Positions 25,113 to 34,677 are shown, counted from the stretch's first letter. The stretch: 64,000 nucleotides of DNA from Streptomyces sp. Ru62 (GCF_002920615.1 NZ_PQSU01000021.1:62001-126000); one strand, 5' to 3'. Numbers and translations are program-made. Notes: generated by a model not told the origin, from the letters alone.

Positions 25113-26768
25113 CTACGGGCCGTCGTCCCCTCCTCGCGCCGCGCGCGCCCCCTGCTCCAGCCGTAGTTCGCGGCCCTGCCAGCGCCTCCGCAGCCAGCGG
25201 TCGTGGCTCGCGACGACGATCGCGCCGGGGCCGGGGCCGAGCGCGGTCTCCAGTTCGTCGCACAGGGTGGGGGACAGATGGTTGGTGGGCTCGTCGAGCA
25301 GCAGCAGCTCGGGCGGGCGGGCCACCAGCAGGGCCAGCGCGAGCCGCCGGCGCTGCCCCACGGACAGCTGCCCGACGGGTCTGTCCAGGTCCGCCTCGTG
25401 CAGCAGACCGAGCGAGGTCAGCGGCACCTTCTCGGCCCGTTCGGCGCCCAGCGCCTGCTCGTAGGTGTCGCGGACCGTGCGGTCGGGCCGGTCGAACGCG
25501 GTGTCCTGGGTGAGCAGCCCGACCGTGAGACGGCGCCGCCTGCGCACCTCGCCCTCGGCCGCGAGACGTCCGGCGAGCACGGCGAGCAGCGTCGACTTGC
25601 CGGCCCCGTTGCCGCCGGTGACCAGCAGCCGGTCCGTCGCCGTCACCTCCAGACCATCGAGCGCCAGCCGGCCCGGCACCCGGACGTCCCGCAGGGACAC
25701 CAGGGGCCGGGGGCCCTCCGGGGCGGGCGCGGACAGTTCCCCGGCCGCGAACCTGAGCGGCCGGGGCGGCTCGGCGACGCGGGTGCGCTCCAGCTCGTCC
25801 AGCCGCCGGACGGCGTTGCGCACCCGGCGGGAGATCTGGTTCTGCACCCGGCCCGCCCGGTGGCCGTAGCCCATCTTCTCGTTGTCGCGCCGCTCCCGGT
25901 CCGGCGCGAGGCGGTGCGCGGTCACGCCCGCCTGGTACCGCAGTTCCTCCAGCTCCTGCCGCTCCTCGGCGTACCGCCGCTCCCAGCGTTCCCGCTCGGC
26001 GCGCTTCTCCCCCAGATAGGCGCTGTAGGTGCCGCCGTAGCGGACCGGGCCGTCCACCGCGGGGTCGAGGTCGATCAGATCGGTGCAGACGGCGTCCAGG
26101 AACGCCCGGTCGTGGCTGGCGACGACCACGGCCCCGGGCAGGCCGCGGACCTGCTCCTCAAGGAAGGCGGCGGCGCCGTCGTCGAGGTGGTTGGTCGGCT
26201 CGTCCAGCAGCAGCGCCGACGGCCTGCGCACGAGCAGCGCGGCCACCGCGAGCCGGCCGCGCTGCCCGCCGGACAGCGAGCCGAGTGTGCGGTCGTGCCG
26301 GAGGGCACCGAGACCCAGTCCGTCCAGCACCAGCGCCGCGCGGCGGTCGGCGTCCCAGGCCTGACGGTCCTCGGCCCGCTCAAGCCGCCTGCCGTAGGTG
26401 TCGAGGAGTTCCGCATGGCCGGGGTCGCCCTCCGGGACGCGGGCCAGCTCCTCGCCGAGCCGTTCGAGTTCCGCCAGGTCCTCGCGGGCCTCGCGGAGCG
26501 CCTCGTCGAGCACCGCGGCGATGGTCGAGCCGCCGTCGAAGGGCATCTCCTGGTGCAGGAAGCCGAGATCGGCGGGGCGCGTGACGCTCCCCGCGTCGGG
26601 TTCGTCCATGCCGGCCAGCACCCTCAGCAGGGTGGACTTGCCGGCGCCGTTCTCCCCGATCAGACCGATGCGATGGCCTGGGGAGGCGGTCAGGGAGACA
26701 CCGTCGAGGACGCGCCGGCCTCCCAGGACGCGGACGAGGTCGTAGGCGAGCAGAGCGGGTCGGGGCAT
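25113..26768 (-). CDS. ABC-F family ATPase
   Basis: A 551-residue soluble protein with two fused ABC domains and no membrane segments. The first domain has Walker A GENGAGKST near residue 38, signature LSGGQRGRLA and LLLDEPTNHLDD. The second has GGNGAGKST near 385, LSVGQRRRLA and LLLDEPTNHLS. A long charged linker of about 80 residues (with RAERERWERRYAEERQELEEL in two helices) joins them. ABC-F proteins bind the ribosomal E site and relieve stalled translation or protect from antibiotics. It lies 79 bp downstream of a second ABC-F gene on the same strand. Whether it gives resistance or housekeeping translation rescue cannot be told. Confidence 0.92.
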   Translation of the reverse strand: MPRPALLAYDLVRVLGGRRVLDGVSLTASPGHRIGLIGENGAGKSTLLRVLAGMDEPDAGSVTRPADLGFLHQEMPFDGGSTIAAVLDEALREAREDLAELERLGEELARVPEGDPGHAELLDTYGRRLERAEDRQAWDADRRAALVLDGLGLGALRHDRTLGSLSGGQRGRLAVAALLVRRPSALLLDEPTNHLDDGAAAFLEEQVRGLPGAVVVASHDRAFLDAVCTDLIDLDPAVDGPVRYGGTYSAYLGEKRAERERWERRYAEERQELEELRYQAGVTAHRLAPDRERRDNEKMGYGHRAGRVQNQISRRVRNAVRRLDELERTRVAEPPRPLRFAAGELSAPAPEGPRPLVSLRDVRVPGRLALDGLEVTATDRLLVTGGNGAGKSTLLAVLAGRLAAEGEVRRRRRLTVGLLTQDTAFDRPDRTVRDTYEQALGAERAEKVPLTSLGLLHEADLDRPVGQLSVGQRRRLALALLVARPPELLLLDEPTNHLSPTLCDELETALGPGPGAIVVASHDRWLRRRWQGRELRLEQGARAARGGDDGP

Positions 26769-26847
26769 GGGGATCCGTCCAACGTGATCGGTGGTCGGCC
26801 CGCCGGGCGCACGGCCTCGGTCGCGGGCTCCTTCACACGCCGGCGGG

Positions 26848-28482
26848 TCACACCGCGGGCGCTCCGGTCTCCAGCAGCTTGCCGTCGGCCAGCCGCAGCC
26901 AGCGGTTCACCCCGATCTCGGCGAGGAACCGCTCGTCGTGGCTGACCACGATGAAGGCGCCCTGGTAGGAGTGGAGCGCGCTCTCCAGCTGGCCCGCGCT
27001 GACCAGGTCGAGGTTGTTGGTCGGCTCGTCGAGCAGCAGCAGGTGCGGGGCGGGCTCGGCGCACAGCACGCAGGCCAGGGTGGCGCGCAGCCGTTCGCCG
27101 CCGGACAGGACGCCGACCGGCAGGTGGGCCCGGGCGCCCCGGAAGAGGAAGCGGGCGAGCAGGTTCATCCGCTCGGCCTCGGGCCGCTCCGGGGCGAACG
27201 CGGCGAAGTTCTGCGCCACGGTGCGGTCCAGGTCCAGCAGGTCCAGGCGTTGCGAAAGGTAGGCGACACGGCCGTCGTTGCGCCTGATCTCCCCGCTGTC
27301 CGGGGTGATCTCGCCGGTGACCAGCCGCAGCAGGGTGGTCTTGCCGGCGCCGTTGGGCCCGGTGAGCGCGATGCGCTCGGGGCCGCGGACGGCCAGGTCG
27401 ACCCCGCCGTCGGCGAACACGGGCCGGTCGCCATGGCGGACCTGCATCCCCGCGCCGGTGAACACGTTGCGTCCGGCGGGCACCTGGGTGTCGGGCAGCT
27501 CCAGGGTGAGGCGCTGCTCCTCGCGCAGCGCGCGTCCGGCCTCGTCGAGGCGGGCCCTGGCCTCGCTGACCCGGGCCGCGTGCGTCTGGCCGGCCCGGCC
27601 CGCGGACTCCTGGGCGCCGCGCTTCATGTTGCCGGCGAAGATGCGGGGCAGACCGGCGTTCTTCAGGTTGCGCGCGGCGTTGCTCGCGCGGCGCTCGGCG
27701 CGTTCGCGGGCCTGCTGCATCTCCCGCTTCTCCCGCTTCAGCTCCTGTTCCGCGTTGCGGACGTTCTTCTCGGCGACCTCCTGCTCGGCGCGCACGGCCT
27801 CCTCGTACGCGGTGAAGTTGCCGCCGTACAAGCGCAGTTCGTCGCTGCCGAGTTCGGCGATGCGTTCCATGCGGTCGAGCAGCGCGCGGTCGTGGCTGAC
27901 CAGCAGCAGGCAGCCGGTGAAGTCGGAGAGCGCGTCGTAGAGCCTGTGCCGTGCCCGGAGGTCGAGGTTGTTGGTGGGCTCGTCGAGCAGCAGCACGTCC
28001 GGGCGCTTCAGCAACTGGGCGGCGAGGCCCAGGGAGACGACCTGACCGCCGCTGAGTGTGCTCAGGCCGCGGTCCAGGGTGAGGTCGGCGAGACCCAGGC
28101 GGTCGAGCTGGGCGCGGGTGCGCTCCTCGATGTCCCAGTCGTCGCCGATGGTGGTGAAGTGCTCCTCGCTGACGTCCCCCGACTCGACGGCGTCCAGGGC
28201 GCGGATCACGCCGGCGATGCCGAGGACCTCGGCGACGGTCAGGTCGCCGGTCAGGGGCAGGCTCTGCGGCAGGTAGCCCAGCGTTCCGCTGACCGACACG
28301 GAGCCGGTGGCGGGCTTCAGTTCACCGGCGATCAGCTTGAGCAGGGTGCTCTTGCCGGAGCCGTTGGGGGCGACCAGGCCCGTGCGGCCGGCGGTCACGG
28401 TGAAGGACAGGTCGTGGAAGACGGGGGTGTCGTCGGGCCAGGCGAAGGACAGGTTCGAGCAGACGACGGCGACGTCGGACAT
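26848..28482 (-). CDS. ABC-F family ATPase, possible antibiotic-resistance type
   Basis: A 544-residue twin-ABC protein. Walker A motifs are APNGSGKST (about residue 40) and GPNGAGKTT (about 350). Signatures are LSGGQVVSLGLA and LSGGERLRATLA, each with a DEPTNNLD Walker B. The linker is a very charged helical pair (EKNVRNAEQELKREKREMQQ) suited to reach into the ribosome. I chose the ATG at 28482 after GAGGT; the frame is open 29 codons further. The 5' leader contains a nine-codon open frame and a hairpin, recalling translation-attenuation control of ABC-F resistance genes. It is the first gene of a two-gene unit. Confidence 0.9.
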   Translation of the reverse strand: MSDVAVVCSNLSFAWPDDTPVFHDLSFTVTAGRTGLVAPNGSGKSTLLKLIAGELKPATGSVSVSGTLGYLPQSLPLTGDLTVAEVLGIAGVIRALDAVESGDVSEEHFTTIGDDWDIEERTRAQLDRLGLADLTLDRGLSTLSGGQVVSLGLAAQLLKRPDVLLLDEPTNNLDLRARHRLYDALSDFTGCLLLVSHDRALLDRMERIAELGSDELRLYGGNFTAYEEAVRAEQEVAEKNVRNAEQELKREKREMQQARERAERRASNAARNLKNAGLPRIFAGNMKRGAQESAGRAGQTHAARVSEARARLDEAGRALREEQRLTLELPDTQVPAGRNVFTGAGMQVRHGDRPVFADGGVDLAVRGPERIALTGPNGAGKTTLLRLVTGEITPDSGEIRRNDGRVAYLSQRLDLLDLDRTVAQNFAAFAPERPEAERMNLLARFLFRGARAHLPVGVLSGGERLRATLACVLCAEPAPHLLLLDEPTNNLDLVSAGQLESALHSYQGAFIVVSHDERFLAEIGVNRWLRLADGKLLETGAPAV

Positions 28483-28615
28483 GGGGGTGACCTCGGACGG
28501 ATCACGGGCAGGGAAGAGACCTCTGCCCTGGGCAGACGTATGGGAAGGGGGTACGACGAAACGGACCACCTCGGCTGCGCTCCTCGGCGCGTCCGGTGGC
28601 CGTCAGATCCGGATC

Positions 28616-28645
28616 TCACCCGGAGATGTCGTCGTCACCCACCAC
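28616..28645 (-). CDS. Putative nine-codon leader peptide upstream of the ABC-F gene
   Basis: GAGGAG (28654-28659) stands eight bases before GTG GTG, which opens a nine-codon frame reading VVGDDDISG and a stop. It lies 134 bp upstream of the ABC-F ATG. A hairpin can form between GGCCACC and GGTGGTC just downstream. The arrangement resembles leader-peptide attenuation, but short frames of this size also occur by chance. Confidence 0.28.
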   Translation of the reverse strand: MVGDDDISG

Positions 28646-28748
28646 GTCTGCGACTCCTCGTTACACGGTCTACGTCGCTGACAGCGTAACAGCTCCCGAG
28701 TCCTGGCCGGCCGGGCCGTTGACAGCCCCTGGGGCACATGACAGCATC

Positions 28749-28769
28749 GTCACCGATTTAACCGGTGAC
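28749..28769. promoter_or_regulatory. Perfect 7-bp inverted repeat around an AT-rich spacer
   Basis: GTCACCG and CGGTGAC flank ATTTAAC. The site lies between the 3' end of the hypothetical gene at 28805 and the ABC-F leader. It could be an operator for the ABC-F pair; the AT-rich centre argues against a simple terminator. Confidence 0.4.
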
Positions 28770-28804
28770 GTATGTGGTGACGGTTCGACCCGTGTTCACA
28801 CACG

Positions 28805-29200
28805 TCAGCCCGGCCGGCCGGCGCCGCCCCGTGCGGCACGTGGCGCCGGGGGTATGTCCACCATGTCCGCGGCATCGGGTGCGAGTTCGTCGGCGGTGCC
28901 GTTCACCAGCCGCAGAAGAGTCCCCACTTGGGCTCGCAGCCGCTGTCGCGCCCGGCGTTCCTCCACCGCGGACCACTGGGCGACAGAGCGGTCCCGCTGG
29001 TGTCGGGCGAACGAGTGGACATCCACCGCACGGCGGACCGGGCGAGGCTGGGGCCTTCGGGACTCTCGTGCCGCATCGGTGAGGCTCTGCACGCTGTACC
29101 TGAGGTCGTGGAGAACAACGGAACGCCAGGGTTTCCCCGGCGAGCGGTCGTGCGCGCTCCGGCTGTGCGCGGGGGGAAGGTGGTGGGCGGTGCGTGTCAC
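28805..29200 (-). CDS. Conserved Streptomyces hypothetical protein
   Basis: A 131-residue basic soluble protein. The GTG start at 29200 follows GGAG by about eight bases. The sequence begins VTRTAHHLPPAHSR and contains PGKPWRSVVLHDLRYSVQ, SVAQWSAVEERRARQRLR and a C-terminal PDAADMVDIPPAPR. This pattern is one I know from many streptomycete genomes without an assigned function. The many Arg, His and Trp residues suggest nucleic-acid contact, but that is a guess. It is followed by the ABC-F pair on the same strand, more than 300 bp away. Confidence 0.65.
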   Translation of the reverse strand: MTRTAHHLPPAHSRSAHDRSPGKPWRSVVLHDLRYSVQSLTDAARESRRPQPRPVRRAVDVHSFARHQRDRSVAQWSAVEERRARQRLRAQVGTLLRLVNGTADELAPDAADMVDIPPAPRAARGGAGRPG

Positions 29201-29678
29201 GGGACTCCGTTCGCAGCGACCGCCAGGCATCTCCTGGCGGGCTACCTGAAGCCCGTCGGCCCCGCCGTACGTATGTCTCCCATGCGGGCAAGCCTATCCC
29301 GCCGCTTCCCTCGACGCGCCTACTCGACAGGCGTCAGGCGGCGGGGTCGCCGGGTCGACGCGGGTCGTCGTCGCCGCACGGGCCCCCTGGCTCGCGAGGA
29401 GGGCCCCGGCGGGTTGTCCGTACGCGCTGCGGAAGGCGGCGCCGATTCCGGTGGCGGCTCGCCATGACGACGACCATGCCCATCTCCACGCCGTGGTCGG
29501 TGTCGTCTCCTGCGGCCAGGACGAGCGAGCGGGCCTGGAGGAGTGCGGCGAGCATCTTGCCCCCGAACGTACTCGGCTGCCGCGTCAGTCCGGGTCAGCC
29601 CAGGTGCCGTCGCCCTGGGGGCCACCCGGAAGACCCGGCCGCCGCCGGCTCCCAGGGTTCCACCAACGCTCGCCGGAC
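29201..29678. other. Intergenic region with no recognised gene
   Basis: About 480 bp. A minus-strand frame at 29334-29555 starts MLAALLQARSLVLAAGDDTDHG but dissolves into an arginine-rich tail and has no homologue I know; it may be a decayed gene. Nothing else is supported. Confidence 0.4.
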
Positions 29679-30614
29679 TCAGGCGTTGGCGGCGAGGTGG
29701 GCGGTGAAGAAGGTGGTGAGCTTGTCGACGGCGGGGTCGATGTACTGCTTCTTGTCGTACAGGTCGACATGGCTGGCGCCTTCGATCCAGTGCAGTTCCC
29801 TGGGCCCGGTGGCGCGCTGATGGGCCTCGACGGCCATCCAGGAGGTCACGGCGCGTTCGCCGACGATCTGGAGCAGGGGGCGGTCGCCGATCAGCGGGAC
29901 GGCGTGGAAGGCGTCGAAGGCGGCGAGCCTGTCGATGCTCTCCCAGGCGAGGAACCTTGCGGACCGCTCGTGCCGGCCGCGGGGCGTGCGGTAGTACTCG
30001 AAGCCCTCGATGCCATGCTCGCCGCCCAGGGCACCGGCCTCTTCCGCGGTCTCGGGGAACACCGTCATCACGCCGGGGTCCTCCCCGCGGGCGGCGGCGG
30101 TGCGGGCGCGGGCGGCGGCGTCGAGCAGACTCCGGAAGACGGCCGGGTCCTGGGTGCCGTCGGCGCCCAGGCGGAACTGGCGGGCGACGTCGGCGGGGCT
30201 GACCGTGGCCAGCGCCTTGACCCGGTGGTCGCTGCCGGCCGCGGTCAGCGCGTAGCCGCCGGAGGCGCAGATGCCCAGCAGGCCGATCCGGTCGGGGTCG
30301 GCCTCGGCGCGGGTGGTGAGGTAGGAGACGGCGGCCTTGAAGTCCTCCACGCGCTGGGCGGGGTCCTCCAGTCCGCGGGGCAGACCGCCGGACTCGCCCT
30401 GGTGAGCGGCGTCGAAGGCGAGCGTGACGAAGCCTCGCTCGGCCATCCGCCGCGCGTAGGTGCCGGCCGTCTGCTCCTTCACGCCGGTCCCGGGGTGACC
30501 GACCACCAGCGCCGGCCACGGACCCGGTGCCGGGGTGCCGGAGGGGTCCGGGGTGTACAGGTGCGCGGCGATCCGGACACCGGCGCTGTCGAAGCCGACA
30601 TCACTCCTGGTCAT
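29679..30614 (-). CDS. Alpha/beta hydrolase (dienelactone-hydrolase/acetyl-xylan-esterase-like)
   Basis: A 311-residue cytoplasmic hydrolase. It starts with a beta-strand typical of this group (VGFDSAGVRIAAHLYTP). Further features are VVGHPGTGVKEQT, the nucleophile GICASGGYAL with Ser118, LLQIVGERAVTSW for the acid loop and the late histidine of GASHVDLYD. The substrate is unknown. The ATG at 30614 is preceded by GAGGAG. It is a single gene; the next gene upstream is 670 bp away and divergent. Confidence 0.9.
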   Translation of the reverse strand: MTRSDVGFDSAGVRIAAHLYTPDPSGTPAPGPWPALVVGHPGTGVKEQTAGTYARRMAERGFVTLAFDAAHQGESGGLPRGLEDPAQRVEDFKAAVSYLTTRAEADPDRIGLLGICASGGYALTAAGSDHRVKALATVSPADVARQFRLGADGTQDPAVFRSLLDAAARARTAAARGEDPGVMTVFPETAEEAGALGGEHGIEGFEYYRTPRGRHERSARFLAWESIDRLAAFDAFHAVPLIGDRPLLQIVGERAVTSWMAVEAHQRATGPRELHWIEGASHVDLYDKKQYIDPAVDKLTTFFTAHLAANA

Positions 30615-31286
30615 GGGGCACTCCTCTGGAACGGTGGGGTGCGGCGCCGCGCCAGGGAGGCGGGCCCGGTGCCCGCACCGTCCGTGCCGGGCACGCCTTC
30701 ACGGTCCACCGGTCCCCGCAGGGGCGGAAGAGACAGATGTCTGCCCGGGAAAGAACGTGCCCCCCTTCGCGCCTCCGCCGCTGCACTCCTGAACTCCCCC
30801 TGACCGTCCCCCTGTCCCCTGGGAGATCACTCTGACCTGCCGGGACTCGGCCGGCTCTTCGCGGAGGGAGTCTTCATCGGCGGCCGAGGCACGCGCTCGG
30901 GGGGACGCGCGGCCGTGGAGCAGACGTCACCGTCCCGCGGCGCTGGACGATCCGCCACTTCAGCCCCTCGCGGCGGCGCGCTGCCATGACCGCTTCGTAC
31001 GTCAGGACGGCCGGTGGCGTTTCGTGCAGCGCGCCGCGCGCATCCACCTGGTCGGCGCACCGGCCGCCACCTACGCTGACCGCCCTCGTCGCCCCGTCGG
31101 CCCGGCGATCCGGTTCCGGCGCCGGCAGGCCGGCGGAACGAGCAGGACGTAGTAGACCTGAGGCGGTAGGCAAATCGGACATAGATGACTATTGCTTGAT
31201 ATAAAGATCACGTGAAGGCGTGACCGTTCCGGAGGGGGCGCTGCGGCCGCGCCGGTTGTCTGGGATTGGAGCTTCTAAGGAGAGGC
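30615..31286. other. Intergenic region upstream of the exopolysaccharide locus
   Basis: A 672-bp stretch. A minus-strand frame at 30874-31047 (57 codons from a GTG, with LHETPPAVLTYEAVM and REGLKWRIVQRR) has coding-like third positions and may be a small gene, though the ribosome site is poor. The unusually AT-rich patch at 31155-31215 contains TATAAA at 31200-31205, a plausible -10 for the downstream locus, with no good -35. Confidence 0.4.
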
Positions 31287-32759
31287 ATGCGGCCCTTCAG
31301 AATCGCGGCGACCCGACAGGCCCCGGTCCCCGTGTCGCGTCGGCCGGCCCATCCGGAAGGCACCCACGCACACTGGTACGGCCCCCTGTCCGTCTGTGTG
31401 GACCTGGCCGGCGCGGCACTGCCGGTCACGGCGGCGATCGTGGAGGTCCACGAGCCCCACCCCCTGCGTCTGGCGGCCGTGGCCGCCCTGGCGTGGCCGC
31501 TGATCAGAGTGGTCGGCAAGCGGTACACGGCCTCCGCCTGGGGTGACGGCGGCGGCCTGGGAGCCGTTCTGAGGGACTGGCTGCTGCTGGTCGGCGCGCT
31601 GGCGACGCTCCGTGTGCTGTGCGGGCTGGGGAGCGTGCCGGCCGAAGCCTTCACGGCGCTGATCCCCGCGCTGGTCCTCACCGCGGCCTGCCACAAGGTG
31701 ATCCACCGTCATCTCCTCGCCGCACGCCGGCGTGGCCGCGCGCTGCGCCATGTCGTGGTGGTCGCAGAGGGCCCGACGATCGACGCGGTGGTCGGTCAGC
31801 TGGCCCAGCGCACCGACCACGAGTACGTGATCGTCGGCTGCTGCCCGGTCGGGGAGGACGAGGTGCTCTCCGGTGTCCCCGTGTACGCGCGACTGCCCCG
31901 CGAGGAGCCCGGGACCCCCGGGCAGGACGCCACCACGGTGCTCGGGGCGGCCGACGAACTCTCCGCCGACCTGGTCTTCGTGGCGCCGGGCCCGCACCTG
32001 TCGGGCGAGCGGCTGCGCCGGCTGTCCTGGTCGGTGCACGACCGGGGCTGCCCGATGGTCGTGCTGCCCGGCATCGTCGAGGTCGCCCGTCGGCGGGTCC
32101 GGCTCACCTCGGCGTCCGGGCTCACCCTGCTGCACATCTCGCCGCCGCTGCGCCGTGGCATGCCGGCCCTGCTGAAGGCGGCCGTGGACCGCATGGGCGC
32201 GCTGCTGCTCATCGTGCTGCTCTCGCCGCTGCTGCTCCTGCTGGCGCTGGCCGTGCGGCTCGGCTCCCCCGGCCCCGCCCTCTACCGCCAGATCCGGGTC
32301 GGGCAGTACAACACGCCGTTCCCGATGTGGAAGTTCCGCACGATGGTGGTCGACGCGGACCGTCTCAGGGACGAGCTGGAGGCGGCGAACGAGAACGACG
32401 GCCACATGTTCAAGATGCGCCACGACCCCCGGGTCACGCCCGTGGGACGCGTCCTGCGCCGCTACTCGCTGGACGAGCTGCCCCAGCTGTTCAACGTCCT
32501 CCTCGGCCACATGTCCCTCGTCGGCCCGCGGCCCCCGGTGCCGGACGAGGTCGTCAGGTACAACCCGGTGGAGATGCGCCGGCTGCACGTCAAGCCGGGG
32601 CTGACCGGGCTGTGGCAGGTGAGCGGGCGGTCGGACCTGTCCTGGCACGAGACGGTCTCGCTCGACCTGCGCTACGTCGACAACTGGTCCCCCTCCATGG
32701 ACATGAACGTGATGGCCCGCACCGTACGCGCGGTGCTGAACGGCCAGGGCGCCTACTGA
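31287..32759 (+). CDS. Polyprenyl glycosylphosphotransferase (exopolysaccharide priming enzyme)
   Basis: A 490-residue membrane enzyme that moves a sugar-1-phosphate to undecaprenyl phosphate, the first step of polymer assembly. It has four N-terminal membrane helices (about residues 30-140). A Rossmann-like middle domain follows (HVVVVAEGP), then a helix hairpin (about 300-325, LLLIVLLSPLLLLLALAVRL) and the catalytic C-terminal domain. That domain contains PMWKFRTMVVDAD, RYSLDELPQLFNVLLG and SLVGPRPP, all diagnostic. The ATG at 31287 follows AAGGAGAGG. It heads the exopolysaccharide locus; the acetyltransferase and glycosyltransferase follow. Confidence 0.94.
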   Translation: MRPFRIAATRQAPVPVSRRPAHPEGTHAHWYGPLSVCVDLAGAALPVTAAIVEVHEPHPLRLAAVAALAWPLIRVVGKRYTASAWGDGGGLGAVLRDWLLLVGALATLRVLCGLGSVPAEAFTALIPALVLTAACHKVIHRHLLAARRRGRALRHVVVVAEGPTIDAVVGQLAQRTDHEYVIVGCCPVGEDEVLSGVPVYARLPREEPGTPGQDATTVLGAADELSADLVFVAPGPHLSGERLRRLSWSVHDRGCPMVVLPGIVEVARRRVRLTSASGLTLLHISPPLRRGMPALLKAAVDRMGALLLIVLLSPLLLLLALAVRLGSPGPALYRQIRVGQYNTPFPMWKFRTMVVDADRLRDELEAANENDGHMFKMRHDPRVTPVGRVLRRYSLDELPQLFNVLLGHMSLVGPRPPVPDEVVRYNPVEMRRLHVKPGLTGLWQVSGRSDLSWHETVSLDLRYVDNWSPSMDMNVMARTVRAVLNGQGAY

Positions 32760-32908
32760 AGTTCCGCCATCCGGGCAAGCCTGCCGCCAACACGCGCCGA
32801 TCGCGGCGGGTTCGCCTGCCGGGGCATGAAGGATCACGCGCAGGACCACCGAGCCGAACGCCTCGGCCCTCCGGGGGATGCCGGGAAGGAACCGGAAGGA
32901 ACACCGTC

Positions 32909-33469
32909 ATGGCGCAGACCGCAGCCGTCCCGCACCGGCCCGTCGTCGAGCGATCCCTGCGCGGCTTCACCGGCGCCGGATACGACAAGGGGCGCCCCCT
33001 GCTCGTGCAGGCCGCCTGGTTCGCCGTCCTCCACCTGGTCTTCGTCAAATGGTGGTGCCCGGACCGCTGGCGGCCGGTGCTGCTGCGCGCCTTCGGCGCC
33101 CGGGTCGGGCAGCGGGTGCTGATCCGGCACGGGGTGCGGGTGCACTGGCCGTGGAAGCTGGAGATCGGCGACGACGTGTGGATCGGCGAGGAAGCCTGGA
33201 TCCTCAACCTCGAACCCGTCACGATCGGCAGCGACTGCTGCGTCTCCCAGGGCGCGTTGCTGTGCACCGGCAGCCATCGCGCCGGTTCCGTCACGTTCGA
33301 GTTCGACAACGGCCCTGTTCGGCTGGAGCCGGGCAGCTGGGTCGCGGCCCGTGCCGTCGTCCTGCGCGGTGTCACGGTAGGCCGGGGCGGCGTGGTGGGC
33401 GCCGGCGCCGTCGCCCACCGGGACCTCGCGCCCGGCGAGGTCCTGACGACGAAGGGACGTACGGCATGA
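32909..33469 (+). CDS. WcaF-like hexapeptide-repeat acetyltransferase
   Basis: A 186-residue left-handed beta-helix acyltransferase of the colanic-acid WcaF/WcaB type. Hexapeptide turns run from about residue 75 to 170 (LEIGDDVWIGEEAWI, VTIGSDCCVSQGALL, VTVGRGGVVGAGAVA), and the likely catalytic His is in CTGSHRAG. It would O-acetylate a sugar of the growing polymer using acetyl-CoA. The ATG at 32909 has GGAAGGA upstream. The stop overlaps the next ATG (ATGA), so it is coupled to the glycosyltransferase. Confidence 0.9.
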   Translation: MAQTAAVPHRPVVERSLRGFTGAGYDKGRPLLVQAAWFAVLHLVFVKWWCPDRWRPVLLRAFGARVGQRVLIRHGVRVHWPWKLEIGDDVWIGEEAWILNLEPVTIGSDCCVSQGALLCTGSHRAGSVTFEFDNGPVRLEPGSWVAARAVVLRGVTVGRGGVVGAGAVAHRDLAPGEVLTTKGRTA

Positions 33470-34677
33470 GACTGCTCCACGTCGTCACGCTCATCAGCGA
33501 CGACGGAGCCTTCGGCGGTCCGCCGAGCGTCGCGGTCGCCCAGTCGCGGGAGCTGGCCGCACGCGGTCACGACGTCGCGCTGATGTCGCTGTGGCGGGGC
33601 AGCGGCCCGGCACCGGAGCGCGTCGGCGCCGTCCGGCTGCGCTCGCGTCCCGCCCGTACGCTGCTGCCGGGGCGGGGTTTCATCGGCCTGCTGCACCCCC
33701 TCCTCGTACGCGATCTGTGGCGGGCGATGCGCGGCGCCGACGTCGTGCACGTCCACGCGGGGCGCGACCTGGTCTCCCTCTCCGCCCTCGCCGTCGCCGC
33801 CCTGCGCCGGGTGCCGTGTGTGGCGCAGACGCACGGCATGGTCGAGCCGCGCACCGCGCTCCCCGTCCGGCTGTTCGACCTGCTGTACCTGCCGCTGCTG
33901 CGCCGGGCGCGCGCCTGCTGCGTCCTGACCGAGCAGGAGCGCGGACTGGTGGCGCGGGTGCTGGGGCCGGACGGTCCGCCGCTGCGCGTCCTGCCCAACG
34001 GCATCGAGCCGGGCCCGCCCGAACCGGCGCCGCGGCGGCCGCGCGAGCCGCATGTGCTGTTCCTGGCCCGGCTGCATCCCCGTAAGCGCCCGGAGGCGTT
34101 CGTGGAGATGGCCGCGCTGGTCCACAAGGAGGTGCCCGAGGCCCGCTTCACGCTGTACGGCCCGGACGACGGATCGCTGCCCGCCGTGCGCCGGCTCATC
34201 GAGCAGGGACCCGCGGGCGTCGTCCGCTACGGCGGGGCGCTCGACCCCGCCGAGGCGCGCGAGGCCTACCGGACGGCGGCCGTCCATGTGCTGGCGAGCG
34301 TGAACGAGCCGTTCGGCATGACGGTCATCGAGGCGCTGGCCGCCGGCACGCCCGTGGTCTGCACCGACACCTGTGGCATCGCCGACGAACTGGCCCGCCG
34401 TGGCGCCGCCCTCGTCACCGACGGCAGTCCCGAGTCCATGGCGGCAGCGGTCCGCCGACTGCTCGGCGACCCGGAGCTGTGCGCCCGGATGGCGGAAGCC
34501 GGCCGCCGCGTGGTCGAGGACGTCTACTCCATCGGCGCCGTGGTGGACCGGCTGGAGGAGATCTACCTGGGGAGCCGCCGGAACGAGCCCGCCGGCCGAG
34601 GCGGCACGCACGACGAGCTGCGCCCGCTCGACAGCCACCCCCGGCAGCAGCCGGTCACACCGAACCCGGTCGGCTGA
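33466..34677 (+). CDS. Glycosyltransferase family 4
   Basis: A 403-residue GT-B glycosyltransferase. The acceptor domain begins MRLLHVVTLISDDGAFGGPP. The nucleotide-sugar domain has LFLARLHPRKRPEAFVEMA, and the NEPFGMTVIEALAAG block carries the GT4 ExFGxxxxE signature. It is likely to add one sugar to the lipid-linked repeat unit. It overlaps the acetyltransferase stop by four bases. The gene ends 225 bp before the inverted-repeat-bounded island that splits the locus. The sugar donor cannot be read from sequence. Confidence 0.92.
   Translation: MRLLHVVTLISDDGAFGGPPSVAVAQSRELAARGHDVALMSLWRGSGPAPERVGAVRLRSRPARTLLPGRGFIGLLHPLLVRDLWRAMRGADVVHVHAGRDLVSLSALAVAALRRVPCVAQTHGMVEPRTALPVRLFDLLYLPLLRRARACCVLTEQERGLVARVLGPDGPPLRVLPNGIEPGPPEPAPRRPREPHVLFLARLHPRKRPEAFVEMAALVHKEVPEARFTLYGPDDGSLPAVRRLIEQGPAGVVRYGGALDPAEAREAYRTAAVHVLASVNEPFGMTVIEALAAGTPVVCTDTCGIADELARRGAALVTDGSPESMAAAVRRLLGDPELCARMAEAGRRVVEDVYSIGAVVDRLEEIYLGSRRNEPAGRGGTHDELRPLDSHPRQQPVTPNPVG

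Noticed and set aside
28749..28785. Repeated GGTGACG words as a copy of the CTTGACCGGTGAC operator family
   Set aside because: They share only GGTGAC with the motif at 24257-24436 and lack the CTTGAC half, so common regulation is not supported.
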